Origin: Alphaproteobacteria bacterium
GTDB taxonomy: Bacteria > Pseudomonadota > Alphaproteobacteria > CAAGCB01 > CAG-977
DNA length: 64,000 nt
Assembly (NCBI GenBank): GCA_900768845.1
Contig: CAAGEK010000020.1
Coordinates: forward strand, 1-64,000
Reading direction: 5' to 3'
Numbering within the stretch: the first letter of the stretch is position 1; each line of letters opens with the position of its first letter. Made by a program: the position numbers and the translations under genes. The notes under the pieces are model-generated. The model was not told the DNA's origin. It ran no database searches and saw only the letters and a program-made list of their open reading frames with translations. Of the stretch, positions 36,545-46,448 are shown one piece after another.

Positions 36545-37792
36545 ATGAAAGAAATGATGCGTTCTTTGGGCGAAAACGCCCGCAAAGCCGCACGGTTTTT
36601 GGCAACGGCTCCGGCACAGGCGAAAAACAAGGCTTTGAGAGAGGCGGCCGCTTTGATGCGCGAATCGCAAAACGGTTTGTTGGCCGCCAATAAAAAAGAC
36701 ATGGAGGCTTTGCCGCCGGAAACGTCGAAAGCCATGCGCGACCGCCTGCTTTTAACGCCCGAACGCATTGAAGCCATGGCCAAAGGGTTGGAGGAAGTCG
36801 CCGCATTGCCCGATCCCGTCGGACGCGTGCTGGCGTCGTGGGAACGCCCGAACGGGTTGGAAATCGTGCGCGTTGCAACGCCCTTGGGCGTCATCGGCGT
36901 GATTTACGAAAGCCGCCCGAACGTTACCGCCGATGCGGGGGCTTTGTGCTTCAAATCGGGAAACGCCGTCATTTTGCGCGGCGGATCGGACAGTTTTCAT
37001 TCTTCGGCGAAAATCGTTGAAATCATGCACGCCGGATTGCGGGCGGCCGGATTGCCCGAAACGTGCATCCAATCCGTCCCGACCGCCGACCGCGCCGCCG
37101 TCGGCGAAATGTTGAAAATGGACGATTGCATCGACGTCATCGTGCCACGCGGAGGAAAATCGTTAATTCAACGCATCACCGACGAAAGCCGCATTCCGTT
37201 GTTCAAGCATTTGAACGGCATCTGCCACACTTACATCCATTCGGCGGCGGATGCGCAAAAAGCCCGAAAAATCGTCATGAACGCCAAAATGCGCCGCACG
37301 GGAACGTGCAATTCGACGGAAACGCTTTTGGTTGACGAAACCGTATGTCATACGATTTTGCCTGACGTTTTGAACGATTTGATAGCGGCGGGATGTGAAA
37401 TCAGGGGCGATGAAAAAGTGCGCGCTTCGGATTCACGCGTCAAGCCCGCTTCGGATGAAGACTGGGATACCGAATATCTGGATTCGATTTTGTCGGTAAA
37501 GACCGTTTCGGACATCAACGAAGCGATCGCACATATCGCGGCGCACAGTTCGCATCATACGGAATCGATCATCACCGAAGACAAAGCCGCGGCGGAAAAG
37601 TTTTTGAACGAAGTCGACAGCGCGGTTGTCATGCATAATGCGTCGACTCAATTTTGCGACGGCGGGGAATTCGGCATGGGCGCGGAAATAGGCATTGCGA
37701 CGGGACGCTTGCACGCCAGAGGCCCGATCGGTTTGGAACAGTTGACAACCTTCAAGTATCAGGTGCGCGGTGACGGTCAGATACGCCCGTAA
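36545..37792 (+). CDS. proA: Gamma-glutamyl phosphate reductase
   Basis: ProA reduces glutamyl-5-phosphate to the semialdehyde in proline synthesis. The 415-residue product has the aldehyde-dehydrogenase fold with VIGVIYESRPNVT, KSGNAVILRGGSDS and the catalytic cysteine in RRTGTCNSTETLLV. The end contains GGEFGMGAEIGIATGRLHARGP, the family signature. It overlaps the nadD start by 23 bases. Confidence 0.97.
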   Translation: MKEMMRSLGENARKAARFLATAPAQAKNKALREAAALMRESQNGLLAANKKDMEALPPETSKAMRDRLLLTPERIEAMAKGLEEVAALPDPVGRVLASWERPNGLEIVRVATPLGVIGVIYESRPNVTADAGALCFKSGNAVILRGGSDSFHSSAKIVEIMHAGLRAAGLPETCIQSVPTADRAAVGEMLKMDDCIDVIVPRGGKSLIQRITDESRIPLFKHLNGICHTYIHSAADAQKARKIVMNAKMRRTGTCNSTETLLVDETVCHTILPDVLNDLIAAGCEIRGDEKVRASDSRVKPASDEDWDTEYLDSILSVKTVSDINEAIAHIAAHSSHHTESIITEDKAAAEKFLNEVDSAVVMHNASTQFCDGGEFGMGAEIGIATGRLHARGPIGLEQLTTFKYQVRGDGQIRP

Positions 37793-38360
37793 AAAAGTCG
37801 GATTGCTGGGGGGATCGTTCAACCCCGCCCACGACGGCCACCGCTACATCAGCTTGCAAGCTTTGAAATTGCTGGGGCTGGACGAAGTGTGGTGGCTGGT
37901 GTCGCCGCTGAACCCGTTCAAAGAATCCGCACCTGACATGGCTTCGTTTGAAAGGCGGTTGGAATCGGCGCGAAAAGCGGCGAACCATCCGAAAATCAAA
38001 CCCGAAGATTTTGAAACGCGGATGAACACGCGCTATACGGCGGACACATTGAAAAAGCTGAAAGAAACCTATCCCGATACGGCGTTCGTGTGGCTGATGG
38101 GCGCGGACAATATGCTTGAATTTCACCGCTGGAAGAACTGGCGAGAAATAATGCACACCGTCCCCGTTGCGGTTTTCGCCAGAAACCATTATGCTTTAAA
38201 AGCGTTGTATTCAAAAGCGGGACGAACGTTCCGCCCGTTCAGGATTGACGGGCGTTTTTCCCGCCGGTTGGCAAAAATGCGCCCGCCCGCGTGGGTTTTT
38301 CTGGCGATTCGCGAACATCGCGCCTCGTCAACGGAAATCCGTCGCAAAGGTTTGTTTTAA
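37770..38360 (+). CDS. nadD: Nicotinate-nucleotide adenylyltransferase
   Basis: NadD adenylates nicotinate mononucleotide in NAD synthesis. The 196-residue product has GLLGGSFNPAHDGH, whose HxGH motif binds the nucleotide phosphates, WWLVSPLNPFK and the ending SSTEIRRKGLF, equal to the SSTxIR motif. The start is GTG at 37770 within the proA end. In this operon it precedes rsfS and rlmH, a typical alphaproteobacterial order. Confidence 0.94.
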   Translation: MTVRYARKKVGLLGGSFNPAHDGHRYISLQALKLLGLDEVWWLVSPLNPFKESAPDMASFERRLESARKAANHPKIKPEDFETRMNTRYTADTLKKLKETYPDTAFVWLMGADNMLEFHRWKNWREIMHTVPVAVFARNHYALKALYSKAGRTFRPFRIDGRFSRRLAKMRPPAWVFLAIREHRASSTEIRRKGLF

Positions 38361-38372
38361 CAGGAGAGAGAT

Positions 38373-38894
38373 ATGCCCGCAGAAAAAAAGGCCGCCGTAA
38401 AAAAAACGGCCGAAAAGACAGAAAAAAAAGCAGAAAAGGTTGCAAAAAAGGAAATAAGAAAAACGGTGAAAAAAACCGTTAAAAAAATTTTGAAAGCTCA
38501 GGAAAAGAACGAAAAGCTTTTGAAAAAAGCGGTCAAACACAAAGAAAAGGAAAACGCCGCCGCCAAGAAAATGGTCGAACTGATTGAAAAAACGCTGTCC
38601 GCCGGCAAAGCCGAAGACATCGTCATTATCGATTTGTCGGGCAAAACCGCGATTGCGGATTATCTGGTCGTTGCGACGGGGCGCGCTCCGCGTCATGTGA
38701 CGGCTTTGGGCGAACAGGTGCAGTTGCGTTTGAAAAAAACGGGCGTTCCCGCCGCGATTGAAGGCAACGACACGGGCGATTGGGTCATTGTCGATGCGGG
38801 CGACGTCATCGTCCATGTTTTCCATCCCGAAACCCGCGAGCTGTATTGCATCGAAGAACTGTGGGGCGAAGAAACGCCGCGCAAGGCGCGCTGA
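38373..38894 (+). CDS. rsfS: Ribosomal silencing factor RsfS with lysine-rich N-terminal extension
   Basis: RsfS binds L14 and blocks subunit joining when nutrients run short. The conserved domain occupies roughly residues 65-165 (IVIIDLSGKTAIADYLVVATGRAPRHV, IEGNDTGDWVIVDAGDVIVHVF). Before it lie about 60 residues that are mainly Lys, Glu, Ala and Thr, with no similarity to the normal family N-terminus. A strong AGGAGAGAG precedes the ATG, so the extension is probably translated. The stop overlaps the rlmH start (TGATG). Confidence 0.92.
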   Translation: MPAEKKAAVKKTAEKTEKKAEKVAKKEIRKTVKKTVKKILKAQEKNEKLLKKAVKHKEKENAAAKKMVELIEKTLSAGKAEDIVIIDLSGKTAIADYLVVATGRAPRHVTALGEQVQLRLKKTGVPAAIEGNDTGDWVIVDAGDVIVHVFHPETRELYCIEELWGEETPRKAR

Positions 38895-39352
38895 TGGACG
38901 TGATCATAGCGGCGATCGGTCGCCAAAAGCCAAGTCCCGAGCTGGATTTGCTGACAAAGTATGTCCGGCAGACGCGTTGGAACGTCATTGTTCGGGAATT
39001 TGAGGACAAAAAGGCCGCTTCGACGGCGGAACGGATGAAAAAAGAAGGCGAATTGTTGCTTTCCGCCGTTCCCGCCGGCGCGGTGGTCGTGGTTTTGGAC
39101 GAACGCGGAAAGATGCTTTCCTCACCCGAATTCGCACGGAAAATGGGACGGTGGCAGGACGACGGCGCACCGGCGGTCGCTTTTTTAATCGGAGGGGCGG
39201 ACGGCCATTCGCCCGAAGTGCGCGAAAAAGCCGATTTGTTGCTGGCGTTCGGAACGATGACGTGGCCTCATATGTTGGCACGCGCCATGTTGGCCGAACA
39301 AATCTATCGCGCAAAAACCATTTTGGACGGACATCCGTATCACAGGGTTTGA
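38894..39352 (+). CDS. rlmH: 23S rRNA pseudouridine-1915 N3-methyltransferase
   Basis: RlmH is a small SPOUT methyltransferase acting on helix 69 of 23S rRNA. The 152-residue product has VVVLDERGKMLSSPEFA, FLIGGADGHSPEVREKAD and the C-terminal trefoil-knot segment MTWPHMLARAMLAEQIYRA with GHPYHR. Starting at 38894 gives the normal size; an upstream frame inside rsfS is spurious. Confidence 0.95.
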   Translation: MDVIIAAIGRQKPSPELDLLTKYVRQTRWNVIVREFEDKKAASTAERMKKEGELLLSAVPAGAVVVVLDERGKMLSSPEFARKMGRWQDDGAPAVAFLIGGADGHSPEVREKADLLLAFGTMTWPHMLARAMLAEQIYRAKTILDGHPYHRV

Positions 39353-39525
39353 CCGGTTCTTGCCGACCGCCGGAGGTTTGTCCGCCCTTTTGACACACAG
39401 GCGGGCGTTCGCGGCGTTTTTTCATCCGCTCAAAATGCGCCATACGCATAAGTATAGGATGCATCCCGATTTTTTTTGTATTATATTCGCTTCATATCCG
39501 TTGATTTAATTTGGGAGAACGAATC

Positions 39526-41073
39526 GTGACTGAAGAAACCAAAAGACCCCGCCCCGTAATGTTGTGCATTCTGGACGGATGGGGGCATCGCGACAATAAG
39601 GAAAACAATGCCATCGAAACAGGAAACACCCCGAATTGGCACGAATTGGTCGAAACGTGCCCGAATACGCTGATCGCCACGTCGGGATTGGACGTCGGAC
39701 TGCCTGCGGGACAGATGGGCAATTCCGAAGTCGGCCACATGAACATCGGCGCGGGACGCGTTGTCATGCAGGATCTGCCCAAAATCGACAAAGCCGCCGA
39801 AGACGGTTCTTTGGCCGAACGCCCCACCGTCGTTTCCCTGATTGAATCCCTGAAAAAGACGGGCGGCGTCTGTCATTTGATGGGGTTGATGTCGCCCGGA
39901 GGGGTTCATTCCCACATGGGACACATCATCGCTTTGGCAAAAATCCTGAGCGGCGCGGGCATTCCCGTTGACGTACACGCTTTTCTGGACGGTCGCGACG
40001 TGCCGCCCGATTCCGCTTTGGGGTATGTCAAGGAATTTGAAGCCGCCGTCAAAGATTTGAAAAACGTCAAAATCGCAACCGTCGCCGGACGTTATTACGC
40101 CATGGATCGTGACAACCGTTGGGAACGCATCACGCTGGCTTATAACGCCCTGATGCTGGGCGAAGGCAACAAGGCCGACACCGCCGCAGCGGCGATTGAA
40201 GCATCCTATGCCGAAAAAGTGTTCGACGAATTCGTCATTCCCGCCGTTATCGGCGATTACAAAGGCATGAAAGACGGCGACGCGATTTTGTTTGCGAACT
40301 TCCGTTCCGACCGCGCCCGCGAAATCATGTACGCACTGGCGGACGATGCGTTCGACAAATTCAGCCGTCCGAAGACCGTCAAATTCGCGGCCGTCGTCGG
40401 CATGACGGAATATTCGGTCGACCACAACCGCTTTGTCACGCCCGTTTTCCCGCCCGAACAATTGGTCAACATCTTCGGTGAAATCGTTTCCAAAGCCGGC
40501 ATGACCCAGTTGCGCATCGCCGAAACGGAAAAATACGCGCACGTCACGTTTTTCTTTAACGGCGGTGAGGAACGTCTGTTCAAAGGCGAAGAACGCATTC
40601 TGGTTCCCAGCCCAAAAGTCGCGACATACGACTTAAAGCCCGAGATGTCGGCTTTTGAAGTTTGCGACAAATTGGTCGAAGCCATCGATTCGGGAAAATT
40701 CGACACAATCATCGTGAACTTTGCAAACGGCGACATGGTCGGCCACACGGGTATCATGGAAGCCGCCGTCAAAGCCGCCGAAGCTGTCGACAAGTGTCTG
40801 GGGCGTTTGAAAGACGCGATCAAACGTGCGGGCGGCGTGATGCTGATTACGGCGGATCACGGCAACTGCGAGCTGATGGTTGACGAAAAAACGCATGGGC
40901 CTTATACGGCGCACACGACGTTTCCCGTGCCCGTCGTCCTGTTCAACGGCCCCGCAGGCGTAAAGTTGCGCGAAGGCGGACGTCTGGCCGATTTGGCTCC
41001 GACGCTTTTGGAATTGTTGCAACTGAAGCAACCGGCGGACATGACGGGCAAATCCCTGTTAATCCGCGGTTGA
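39526..41073 (+). CDS. gpmI: 2,3-bisphosphoglycerate-independent phosphoglycerate mutase
   Basis: GpmI interconverts 3- and 2-phosphoglycerate through a phosphoserine and two manganese ions. The 515-residue product has MLCILDGWG, the nucleophile block AGQMGNSEVGHMNIGAGR, and MLITADHGNCELM with metal ligands. The start is GTG at 39526 after GGGAGA; a TTG 15 bases upstream lies in the ribosome-binding site itself. It is followed by envC after two bases. Confidence 0.96.
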   Translation: MTEETKRPRPVMLCILDGWGHRDNKENNAIETGNTPNWHELVETCPNTLIATSGLDVGLPAGQMGNSEVGHMNIGAGRVVMQDLPKIDKAAEDGSLAERPTVVSLIESLKKTGGVCHLMGLMSPGGVHSHMGHIIALAKILSGAGIPVDVHAFLDGRDVPPDSALGYVKEFEAAVKDLKNVKIATVAGRYYAMDRDNRWERITLAYNALMLGEGNKADTAAAAIEASYAEKVFDEFVIPAVIGDYKGMKDGDAILFANFRSDRAREIMYALADDAFDKFSRPKTVKFAAVVGMTEYSVDHNRFVTPVFPPEQLVNIFGEIVSKAGMTQLRIAETEKYAHVTFFFNGGEERLFKGEERILVPSPKVATYDLKPEMSAFEVCDKLVEAIDSGKFDTIIVNFANGDMVGHTGIMEAAVKAAEAVDKCLGRLKDAIKRAGGVMLITADHGNCELMVDEKTHGPYTAHTTFPVPVVLFNGPAGVKLREGGRLADLAPTLLELLQLKQPADMTGKSLLIRG

Positions 41074-41080
41074 GTTGTTG

Positions 41081-42253
41081 ATGTTTTGCAAAAAGACGGT
41101 CGTTTCGGCCTGCCTTGTTTTCATAACGGGGCAGGTGACGCCGTCTTTTTGCCTTGCCGCCATTAACAGCTCGCAACAGGCGAAAACCGAACTGTCACGC
41201 GTCACCGATCAAATCAAAGCCGCCGAATCGGAACACAAAAAATTGCGTGAAAAAGCCCGCGCCGTGCAAAAGGAGATTTTGGACGTGCGCCGGAAAATGG
41301 TTTCCGCCGCCGGATCCATTCAAGAGCAGGAGGAAAGTCTGGGACGGCTGGAGGAAAAGCTCCACGAACTGGAAGACCGCCAAAACGCCATGAAAGAACG
41401 GCTGGAAGTCCGGAAAATGCAACGCATGAAAGTTTTGGCGGCTTTACAAAATCTGGCGTGGAAACCGACGGAGGCTTTGCTGGCTCAACCGTTGCCGCCT
41501 CAGGATACGTTACGCAGCGCGTTGCTTTTGCGCGAAGCCGTGCCGCGGTTGGAATATTCGACGGAAGGGTTGCGCAAGGATTTGACCAAGCTGGCAAGTC
41601 TGACCTCCGCCATCCGTGCGCAATACGCCCAAATCAAAACGATGGCCAGACATTTGGAGGCCAAACGCCGCAATATGAACGTTTTGATTGAAAAAAAGAC
41701 AAAACTGCAAAGCTCTTTCGCCAGCGAAAGTTCAAGAGCCAAGGAAAGGGCGACGGCTTTGGCGAAACAGGCCGGCGATTTAAAAGACCTGTTGGCGCGG
41801 TTGGAAGCCGAAAGCGTGCGCAGGCAGAAATTGCATCAAACGGCGGCTTTGCCCAAAGGCGCGTTTAAAGCGGCCAAAGGCAACATCCCCTATCCCGTCA
41901 AAGGCACGGTCATCAAAAAATTCGGCGACCCGACGGACAGCGGTTTGAGCGCACGCGGAATAACCATCCGGACACGTTCAAACGCCCAAGTCATCTCCCC
42001 GTACGACGGAACGGTTCTGTTCGCCGGCCCTTTCAGAGGATACGGAGAGCTGGTCATCATCGAACACGGCGACGGATACCATACTTTGCTGGCCGGAATA
42101 GGACGGCTGGACACTTCGGTCGGGCAATCCCTGCTGGCCGGCGAACCCGTCGGAATAATGGTGGCGAATTCCGATCCGTCGTTATATATTGAAATACGCA
42201 AAAACGGACAACCCGTTAATCCGGCCATATGGCTAACAAATAAAAAAGGATGA
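41081..42253 (+). CDS. envC: EnvC-like murein hydrolase activator
   Basis: EnvC-type proteins sit in the periplasm and activate amidases at the division site. The 390-residue product has a signal peptide (cleavage probably after CLA), a long coiled coil at about residues 30-245, and a C-terminal M23/LytM-type domain (KGTVIKKFGDP, ISPYDGTVLFAGPFRGYGELVIIEHGDGYHTLLAG). The catalytic HxxxD and HxH motifs are incomplete, as in EnvC rather than active endopeptidases. I start at the ATG 41081; TTG codons 3 and 6 bases earlier are alternatives. It precedes ctpA, a usual neighbour. Confidence 0.9.
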   Translation: MFCKKTVVSACLVFITGQVTPSFCLAAINSSQQAKTELSRVTDQIKAAESEHKKLREKARAVQKEILDVRRKMVSAAGSIQEQEESLGRLEEKLHELEDRQNAMKERLEVRKMQRMKVLAALQNLAWKPTEALLAQPLPPQDTLRSALLLREAVPRLEYSTEGLRKDLTKLASLTSAIRAQYAQIKTMARHLEAKRRNMNVLIEKKTKLQSSFASESSRAKERATALAKQAGDLKDLLARLEAESVRRQKLHQTAALPKGAFKAAKGNIPYPVKGTVIKKFGDPTDSGLSARGITIRTRSNAQVISPYDGTVLFAGPFRGYGELVIIEHGDGYHTLLAGIGRLDTSVGQSLLAGEPVGIMVANSDPSLYIEIRKNGQPVNPAIWLTNKKG

Positions 42254-42259
42254 CGAAGA

Positions 42260-43636
42260 ATGAAACGCTTCGGTTTTCATATTTTACTGGCTTTCGCCCT
42301 GATTTGCCCCGCCGTCCCCGCCGCAGCCAAAAATGCGAAAAAGGAAGAGGCTCCCCAAATCTCCGTTTATCATTACCTGAACATCTTCAGCGAAACGTTC
42401 AAACGGGCGAAAACGGATTATGTCGAAGAAGTCCCCGAACAAAAGCTGATCGAATACGCGATCAATGGCATGCTGTCTTCGCTGGATCCGCATTCGTCCT
42501 ATCTGAACGCGGAAATGTTCAAGGAAATGCAGGAACAGACCAAAGGCGAATTCGGCGGTTTGGGAATCGAAGTCACCATGGACAACGGGTGGATTAAAGT
42601 CATTTCCCCGATTGACGACACGCCCGCGTTCAAAGCGGGAATCAAAGCCGGCGATTACATCACCCATATCGACGGAACCGCCGTTTTGGGACAGACGCTG
42701 ACCGAAGCCGTCGATAAAATGCGCGGCCCCGTCAATACAAAAGTCAAATTGACCGTCCGCCGCAAGGGACAGGACGCATTCGACGTCACGTTGGAACGCG
42801 CCGTCATCAAAATCCGTTCCGTGCGCACCGAAAACAAGGGTAACGTCGGTTACATCCGCATTTCCTCTTTCAGCGACACGACAACGGCCGACGTGAAAAA
42901 AGCCGTCGAAAAAACGATGAAAGAACATCAGGAGGGTTTATCCGGATTTGTTTTGGATTTGCGCAACAACCCCGGCGGATTGCTGGATCAGGCGGTTTCC
43001 GTGACGGATCTGTTCCTGAACGAAGGGGAAATCGTTTCCACGCGCCCGCGCCGTCCCGAAGAAACCCTGCGTTACAGCGCGACGAAAGGCGATATTACGA
43101 ACAACATCCCCATCGTCGTTTTAATCAATGAAGGATCCGCTTCGGCCGCGGAAATCGTCGCCGGTGCGTTGCAGGATCACAAACGCGCCGTCATCGTCGG
43201 TACGCGTTCGTTCGGAAAAGGATCCGTGCAAACCGTCATTCCCGTCAGTTCGGGAATCGGAGCCATCCGGATAACGACCGCACGTTATTACACGCCTTCA
43301 GGCCGTTCGATTCAGGCCAAAGGCATCGAACCCGACATTGTCATTCCTCCCGCCCATGTCGAATATTTCGCCCAGCGTTCCGACGATTTCGCCGAAGCGG
43401 CCTTACCCAATGCACTGGCGAAGCAGGATGAGGCGAAAGACAAAGCGGACGCCAAAACGCAAAAAAACGTAAAAGGGAAAAAATCCCAAAAAGGGCAAAA
43501 AGACAAACAAAAAGATAAAAAGGAAAAAGAACCCGATCCTTTCGCTGAAAAGAAAGAGGAAAAGAAAATCGAGGATTATCAGCTGGATCGCGCAATCGAC
43601 ATCGTTCGGGCGATGGGAATTTACAATTCCAAATAA
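42260..43636 (+). CDS. ctpA: C-terminal processing protease with lysine-rich tail
   Basis: S41 peptidases of this type are periplasmic and cut C-termini with a Ser-Lys dyad. The 458-residue product has a signal peptide ending near PAAA, a PDZ domain around GLGIEVTMDNGWIKVISP, the nucleophile serine in NEGSASAAEIVAGAL and the lysine in FGKGSVQTVIP. Residues from about 390 to 440 form a Lys/Asp/Gln-rich segment (for example KGKKSQKGQKDKQKDKKEK) before a short conserved end DYQLDRAIDIVRAM. It stands between envC and the YibQ-like gene. Confidence 0.94.
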   Translation: MKRFGFHILLAFALICPAVPAAAKNAKKEEAPQISVYHYLNIFSETFKRAKTDYVEEVPEQKLIEYAINGMLSSLDPHSSYLNAEMFKEMQEQTKGEFGGLGIEVTMDNGWIKVISPIDDTPAFKAGIKAGDYITHIDGTAVLGQTLTEAVDKMRGPVNTKVKLTVRRKGQDAFDVTLERAVIKIRSVRTENKGNVGYIRISSFSDTTTADVKKAVEKTMKEHQEGLSGFVLDLRNNPGGLLDQAVSVTDLFLNEGEIVSTRPRRPEETLRYSATKGDITNNIPIVVLINEGSASAAEIVAGALQDHKRAVIVGTRSFGKGSVQTVIPVSSGIGAIRITTARYYTPSGRSIQAKGIEPDIVIPPAHVEYFAQRSDDFAEAALPNALAKQDEAKDKADAKTQKNVKGKKSQKGQKDKQKDKKEKEPDPFAEKKEEKKIEDYQLDRAIDIVRAMGIYNSK

Positions 43637-43657
43637 AGCGCAAGGAACGGTTCTCAG

Positions 43658-45076
43658 ATGGTTTTTTCCAAGGACGCGAACACGGATTCCCCTTTCGCCG
43701 TAAAACCGAAAGAAAAAGGAAAGCGGCTGTTTTTCCTCGCCCTTTCGGTTTTCGTCGTTTCCCTTGCGGCGGCGGGAGCGGCGGGATGGGACGTTTATCA
43801 AAAAAATAAAAAGCCTTTTTCGGCTTTTACGATAACGTCCCCGTTTTTGCGTTCCGAAAAAGCCCTGATCAATCCGCAACCCATGTTCCGGCAGGATGAC
43901 GGCCCCGCATCTCCGACACTGGCGGATTCGTTCAAAGGACAATCCAAAACGGCCGAAGAAAAACTTGCCGGACCGAAAAACATCGATGAAGCGTTGAAAT
44001 CGGCCATGTTGAATTTTCCTCCGCAACAGGAAATCGACGACAAGGCTTCCATAAAGGAAAATCCGGATCTGCCGATGGCCGACGCTCCCGAATCCGGCGA
44101 TCCCGCCCCCGAAAAGGAACGCGTCATCGACATCGGGGACGAATTCGGCCTGCGCCGTCCGCCTTTGCCGCGCCCCGATCTCGTTTCAAGCGAAGGATTT
44201 ACCGCGTCTTTGCCGAAATTCAATAAAATCAAGGACGCCCACCATTCCGGCGTAATCGCTTTGGACATCATAAACCCCGTGGAAGAATTGCAGGAGGAAT
44301 CGCGCTACGGAAAAATCCCCGTCAAATCGGAAAACGGGGAAACGCCTTATCAAACTTATGCGCGCCCGTATGAAGAAACGCCTCCTTCGCCTTTCATCGC
44401 CGTTTTGATTTCCGGATTGGGAATGCGCAAAAACACGACGACGGCGGCTTTGTATGCTTTAAAACCGGAAGTTTCCCTCTCATTCAGCCCCTATTCCGAA
44501 CAATTGGGAAATTATGTGTCCGAAGCCCGCAAATCCGGTCATGAAACGCTTTTGGATCTGCCGATGCAACAAGGCGTGTTTCCCGAAACCGATCCGGGGC
44601 CGTTGGGATTGGTATCGGGGTTGCCCGAAAAGGAAAACAGGAAACGTTTGCACAGGACGTTGGGCAAGGATGTCGCCTACATCGGCGTCAGCGCATCGCC
44701 CGAGGAAACTTTTTCTTTCAAAACGAATCAAATGGGGGCGTTCGCCAAAGAAATCCGCGATCGGGGATTGATTTACATCGACGGGACGGACGACGCCGAC
44801 CTGCCGCTGTATTCGGGGGCTTTGCGGCCGGACGTGCATATTACCGACCATTTCTACCGCTCCGCCATCCGGACTCAATTGGAATATGCGGAAAAAACGG
44901 CCAAAAAAAAGGGATACGCCTTCGTCCGTGCGGAAACGGCTCCGATTGTTTTGCTGTGCATACAGGAATGGATGGATTCCTTCGTTCCCAAAGACAAAGA
45001 CGGCGAACGCGTTCCTGAAATCACATTCGTTCCTCTTTCCTATTACGCCACGGAGGTTTTAAAAACGCGAAAATGA
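43658..45076 (+). CDS. Divergent polysaccharide deacetylase family protein (YibQ/COG2861-like)
   Basis: The 472-residue product has one membrane segment (about residues 19-38), a long low-complexity linker and a C-terminal domain from about residue 245. That domain shows IAVLISGLGMRKNTTTAAL, LSFSPYSEQL, ETLLDLPMQ and YIDGTDDADLPL, matching the divergent deacetylase family adjacent to ctpA in many proteobacteria. Whether it is catalytic is unclear: the metal-binding Asp/His pattern of true deacetylases is not obvious. It overlaps rppH by four bases (ATGA). Confidence 0.88.
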   Translation: MVFSKDANTDSPFAVKPKEKGKRLFFLALSVFVVSLAAAGAAGWDVYQKNKKPFSAFTITSPFLRSEKALINPQPMFRQDDGPASPTLADSFKGQSKTAEEKLAGPKNIDEALKSAMLNFPPQQEIDDKASIKENPDLPMADAPESGDPAPEKERVIDIGDEFGLRRPPLPRPDLVSSEGFTASLPKFNKIKDAHHSGVIALDIINPVEELQEESRYGKIPVKSENGETPYQTYARPYEETPPSPFIAVLISGLGMRKNTTTAALYALKPEVSLSFSPYSEQLGNYVSEARKSGHETLLDLPMQQGVFPETDPGPLGLVSGLPEKENRKRLHRTLGKDVAYIGVSASPEETFSFKTNQMGAFAKEIRDRGLIYIDGTDDADLPLYSGALRPDVHITDHFYRSAIRTQLEYAEKTAKKKGYAFVRAETAPIVLLCIQEWMDSFVPKDKDGERVPEITFVPLSYYATEVLKTRK

Positions 45077-45552
45077 CGGAAAAACTCTATCGTCCCAACG
45101 CCGGCATCATGCTGATGAATAAAAACGGCAAGATTTTTGCGGCTCATCGTTGTGATTCGCGAAGAAAAGCATGGCAAATGCCTCAGGGCGGCATCAACAA
45201 GGGCGAAGATCCTTTGGACGCGGCGAAACGCGAACTGTTTGAAGAAACCGGCGTCCGTTCCGTTTCCCTGATTGCGGAAAGCACACGGTGGTATGCTTAT
45301 GATTTTCCCGCCGACGTAACGTTTGTCAGTGAAAAGAAAAAATCTTTCGCCGGACAGACTCAAAAATGGTTTTTGTTCCTGTTTGAAGGCGACGAACAGG
45401 AAATCAACCTGAACCGCCCTCATCCGGAATTCGACCGGTGGCGATGGGAAGACGCGGAAAATATGCCCGAGCTGATCGTCGAATTTAAAAAGGACGTGTA
45501 CCGTCAGGTCGTCGAGGAATTCATGCCTTTCATCGATGCGTACCGTTCTTGA
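45073..45552 (+). CDS. rppH: RNA pyrophosphohydrolase
   Basis: RppH removes pyrophosphate from the 5' end of mRNA and so starts decay. The 159-residue product has YRPNAGIMLMN at the N-terminus, WQMPQGGI and the Nudix box GGINKGEDPLDAAKRELFEETGV, all as in the family. It is the last gene of the housekeeping series; no clear terminator is seen. Confidence 0.95.
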   Translation: MTEKLYRPNAGIMLMNKNGKIFAAHRCDSRRKAWQMPQGGINKGEDPLDAAKRELFEETGVRSVSLIAESTRWYAYDFPADVTFVSEKKKSFAGQTQKWFLFLFEGDEQEINLNRPHPEFDRWRWEDAENMPELIVEFKKDVYRQVVEEFMPFIDAYRS

Positions 45553-45648
45553 AATCCGGTATTTTCCGTAAAAGGTTTCAAAAGCGGATTGACGCCCGCA
45601 AAAATTTATACGAACTTATAAAAAATAAACGGTAAGGAGAAAATCATC

Positions 45649-46306
45649 ATGACAAAATCAGGAAAAGCAGTCGTCATATTTCTGACGTGGGCTTTAACGG
45701 GATGCGCCGCCGTACGAAATTATCAAACAGCGACATTCGCCTCTTTGAACATTATCCCCGATACGGTAACCGCGGACGTCAATTTTTTTTGAAAAGGGCG
45801 AAGATTTTCAAAAGAAACGCAGAAGGGAGCTGAACGGACGTTATTTTTATGACAAATTTCTGGCCGATGAACTCATCAAGCGTATGGAAAAAAGAGGATG
45901 GAAACGGGCTTCGGACAAGAATGCCGAATATGCTTTGAATATCAGCCTTACCGATGAAGAGTCGGATTCCGCCGGCATTGTTACCTATTTCAAAGGCATT
46001 GTTTACGCTTTGTACAAAACAAAAGACCGCCCTCCCGTCATCATGGGGGGAATCGCCAATGATTCTTCCGATCTTCATGATTTGGACTTTATCAACGAAG
46101 CCCTGCCCATCATTGACAAAGAAATACAATCGAAAAACGCCTATCAAAGACACTTATGGACTTGTTCCGACAACCGGAACGGAGCTTCCCGCACCGAATG
46201 TTACATGGAAGAAATCAACCCCGATTTTCCGTCCGAGTATATTGAAATAAAAAATATGAACTATTTAAAAACGCGCTTGGTTTCCGAACCGAACCGGTTT
46301 TTTTGA
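45649..46306 (+). pseudogene. Lipoprotein gene interrupted at a run of eight T
   Basis: An ATG at 45649 with AAGGAGA upstream starts a lipoprotein signal (lipobox ALTGC) and reads 47 codons to TGA at 45790-45792, immediately after eight consecutive T (45783-45790). With seven T the frame would continue without break (NFFEKGEDFQKKRRRELNGR) to the TGA ending at 46306, giving about 219 residues. The second part reads like normal protein and contains an IVTYFKGIVYALYK segment. Family not recognised. Loss of frame in a homopolymer could be decay, a sequencing error or reversible slippage. Confidence 0.7.
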
Positions 46307-46448
46307 AAAACGCACCGCAAACCTTTTTTGACGGGAGCGGAAGTTTTGTTTCAAACCGAAGCTGTTTTCCGCCGCGGACGCTTATGTATTCCGTTTTTGC
46401 CCGTTTTGTCTTATACTAAGGAAAACAGTGCCGGAATCGAAGTTTTAA

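Noticed and set aside
38780..38893. Longer rlmH start inside rsfS
   Set aside because: The added residues are a shadow of rsfS; the family N-terminus begins at 38894.
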